DNA from: Nanobdellota archaeon
Lineage (GTDB): Archaea; Nanobdellota; Nanobdellia; Woesearchaeales; GW2011-AR15
Assembly (NCBI GenBank): GCA_018815145.1
Contig: JAHIYL010000092.1
Span: 1 to 14,728 of the forward strand
Length of the DNA stretch: 14,728 nucleotides
Reading direction: 5' to 3'
Part shown: positions 13,626 to 14,728 of the stretch, in pieces
Layout: every line of letters starts with the position of its first letter
How positions within the stretch are numbered: position 1 is the stretch's first letter
Translations under genes and position numbers: made by a program
The notes under the pieces: model-generated
The model's input: the letters and a program-made list of their open reading frames with translations, nothing else
The model's database searches: none
Told to the model about the DNA's origin: nothing

Positions 13626-14514
13626 AACCTTTTTTCCAGAGCATCTTCCCATCCAGAAAATAGTATTTCAGGAGGCCTTCATCAGCCATATATGAAAGAT
13701 GGGACCTCAGGCTTGATATCTGGAGGATGTATTGGTTCTCATTCAGGATTATCGAATAACTGGTGCAGAGCTCTCTCAGGATTTCCTCACAAGTCTTCTC
13801 ATCTGTACATGTCTCTGCGATAAATTTAAGTGAATCATGCACTGTCTTCCTGTTGAGCTCTGCGAAGGCCTTTATATCCTTGGTCGGTTCTGCATGGCTT
13901 GGCACATAGTATGCAAAATTTGAGTTCTCCAAAAAATCCAGGGTCTCAAGATGCTTCCTGACATCATATATGTAAAACATCTTGTACTTGTTGATAATGC
14001 TCTCAGAGAAGATGCTGTCTGCTGCGAAAAAAACATTGTCATGAGTGAGGACTCCGACCATATCAAAGAAATGGCCAGGTAATGGGTATGCAAAAAGTGC
14101 TGTATCAAGAATCTTGCCGCTGTTAGGTATTATGTCAGTCACATTTGATTCCTCTGCCTTCAGGAATTTGTTGCTGTGCTTAGCAAGAGGAAATCCACCA
14201 TAGAGGAATGATGCCTCAAGCAGAGGGTCGTCTATGAATGCTGCTTCAAGCCTTGTCGCCGCGATGCGGCATCCTGTCTTTTTTTGGAGAAACGCGTTTC
14301 CTCCTGCATGGTCAGCATTAGAATGCGTGTTGATTATAAGTCTTAAGTTCCAGGATTTCTCTTTTAATTGGTTGTATAGCTGCCGTCCTGCCTCGCTGTC
14401 ATTCCCGCTGTCGATTAAGACTGCCTGATCTTCTTTTACAAAGAGCCCCATATTTGCCGGGCTTGGGACATAATATGTGTTTCCGGTAATATGCTTTATT
14501 TCAAGTCTTGCCAT
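13624..14514 (-). CDS. Metallo-beta-lactamase-fold hydrolase with altered metal motif
   Basis: A 296-residue protein with an MBL domain (about 5-225) and a C-terminal helical part (about 225-296) that looks like a winged helix (LSYMADEGLLKYYFLDGKML). Metal motifs are recognisable: INTHSNADHAGGN at 61-73, LPGHFFDMVGV at 145-155 (H148), AADS at 164-167 (D166) and VPSHAEP at 204-210 (H207). The first motif is HSNADH rather than the canonical HxHxDH, so the second histidine is asparagine (N66), which weakens or changes metal site 1. MBL proteins act on many substrates (thioesters, phosphodiesters, lactones), so the reaction is not predictable. No signal peptide is visible. It is convergent with copA and need not belong to the metal cluster. 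The family is clear; the function is unknown. Confidence 0.82.
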   Translation of the reverse strand: MARLEIKHITGNTYYVPSPANMGLFVKEDQAVLIDSGNDSEAGRQLYNQLKEKSWNLRLIINTHSNADHAGGNAFLQKKTGCRIAATRLEAAFIDDPLLEASFLYGGFPLAKHSNKFLKAEESNVTDIIPNSGKILDTALFAYPLPGHFFDMVGVLTHDNVFFAADSIFSESIINKYKMFYIYDVRKHLETLDFLENSNFAYYVPSHAEPTKDIKAFAELNRKTVHDSLKFIAETCTDEKTCEEILRELCTSYSIILNENQYILQISSLRSHLSYMADEGLLKYYFLDGKMLWKKG

Positions 14515-14536
14515 GATAAAAAAAGATTATCAACAG

Positions 14537-14546
14537 AAATAAAAAA
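14537..14546 (-). promoter_or_regulatory. TATA-like box of the MBL-fold gene
   Basis: On the minus strand this reads TTTTTTATTT, centred about 27 bases before the ATG at 14514. No Shine-Dalgarno precedes that ATG, so a leaderless transcript is likely. Confidence 0.35.
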
Positions 14547-14702
14547 GTATCCATAAAAAATATCAAAATTTACGCATGAATGATGGTAACAAATATTTAA
14601 TAACTGCAACAGTAGTTCCGATTGAAAGCTACTTTTGATGTATTTTTTTATACCTTTTCTATATTTTATCGGAAAAATAGCAACAACAACAAGGTCATGG
14701 AC

Positions 14703-14725
14703 GCACATTTCTTTTAGAAATGTGC
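14703..14725. repeat. Perfect 10-bp hairpin at the right edge
   Basis: GCACATTTCT and AGAAATGTGC pair perfectly around a TTT loop. The sequence ends 3 bases later, so its context is cut off. It could be a terminator for a gene lying to the right on the minus strand, a hairpin of an IS200/IS605-type element end, or part of a regulatory leader. The 190 bases between it and the MBL gene show no gene that I can support. Confidence 0.5.
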
Positions 14726-14728
14726 TAT

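Noticed and set aside
14496..14708. Minus-strand open frame of 70 codons upstream of the MBL gene
   Set aside because: It overlaps the MBL start and its likely promoter, has no ribosome site or recognisable domain, and begins inside the edge hairpin.

Overview
The window looks like a piece of an AT-rich archaeal chromosome, most likely from a DPANN lineage of the Woesearchaeota/Pacearchaeota type. The evidence is indirect: several genes have a TTTAAA or TATA-like box 25-32 bases before the start codon and no Shine-Dalgarno site (typical archaeal leaderless transcripts), arginine is mostly AGA/AGG, and the gene repertoire fits (archaeal-style flavodoxin, HTH-nucleotidyltransferase, membrane-anchored winged-helix regulator, ThiI without a rhodanese domain). 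No rRNA or tRNA gene was seen, so the lineage is an inference.

Left part (1-3603). The window opens inside the 3' end of a probable IS66-type transposase, followed by a DUF302 protein. A gene-poor stretch of about 390 bases comes next; it holds a short signal-peptide-like ORF and palindromes. Then come a flavodoxin, a metal permease of the ArsP/SO_0444 type with a Cys-rich loop, and thiI, which follows the permease after 5 bases.

Middle (3624-7680). Two minus-strand genes encode a putative HExxH metalloprotein and an HTH-fused nucleotidyltransferase. Diverging from them is a three-gene unit: a two-TM membrane-bound winged-helix regulator with a Cys/acidic outer loop, a ZIP metal transporter 3 bases downstream, and a ThiF/MoeB-like E1 enzyme. 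A separate two-CBS-domain protein follows.

Right part (7839-13588). Five co-directional genes form the most notable region: a free HMA metallochaperone; a large fusion of HMA, TauE/SafE-type membrane domain, cupredoxin and Cys-rich tail; a membrane-anchored thioredoxin resembling the Trx domain of VKOR proteins; a secreted-thioredoxin plus CcdA/DsbD-type electron-transfer protein whose start overlaps the previous stop; and a CPC-type Cu(I) P-type ATPase (CopA). I read this as a copper handling system coupled to a transmembrane thiol-reducing relay. A metallo-beta-lactamase-fold protein with an altered metal motif lies convergent to copA, and a perfect 10-bp hairpin sits at the right edge.

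Together the window has one ZIP importer, one ArsP/SO_0444-type permease, one P1B ATPase, three HMA domains and a cupredoxin, so metal homeostasis is its main theme. ThiI and the ThiF-like protein add a sulfur-transfer theme.
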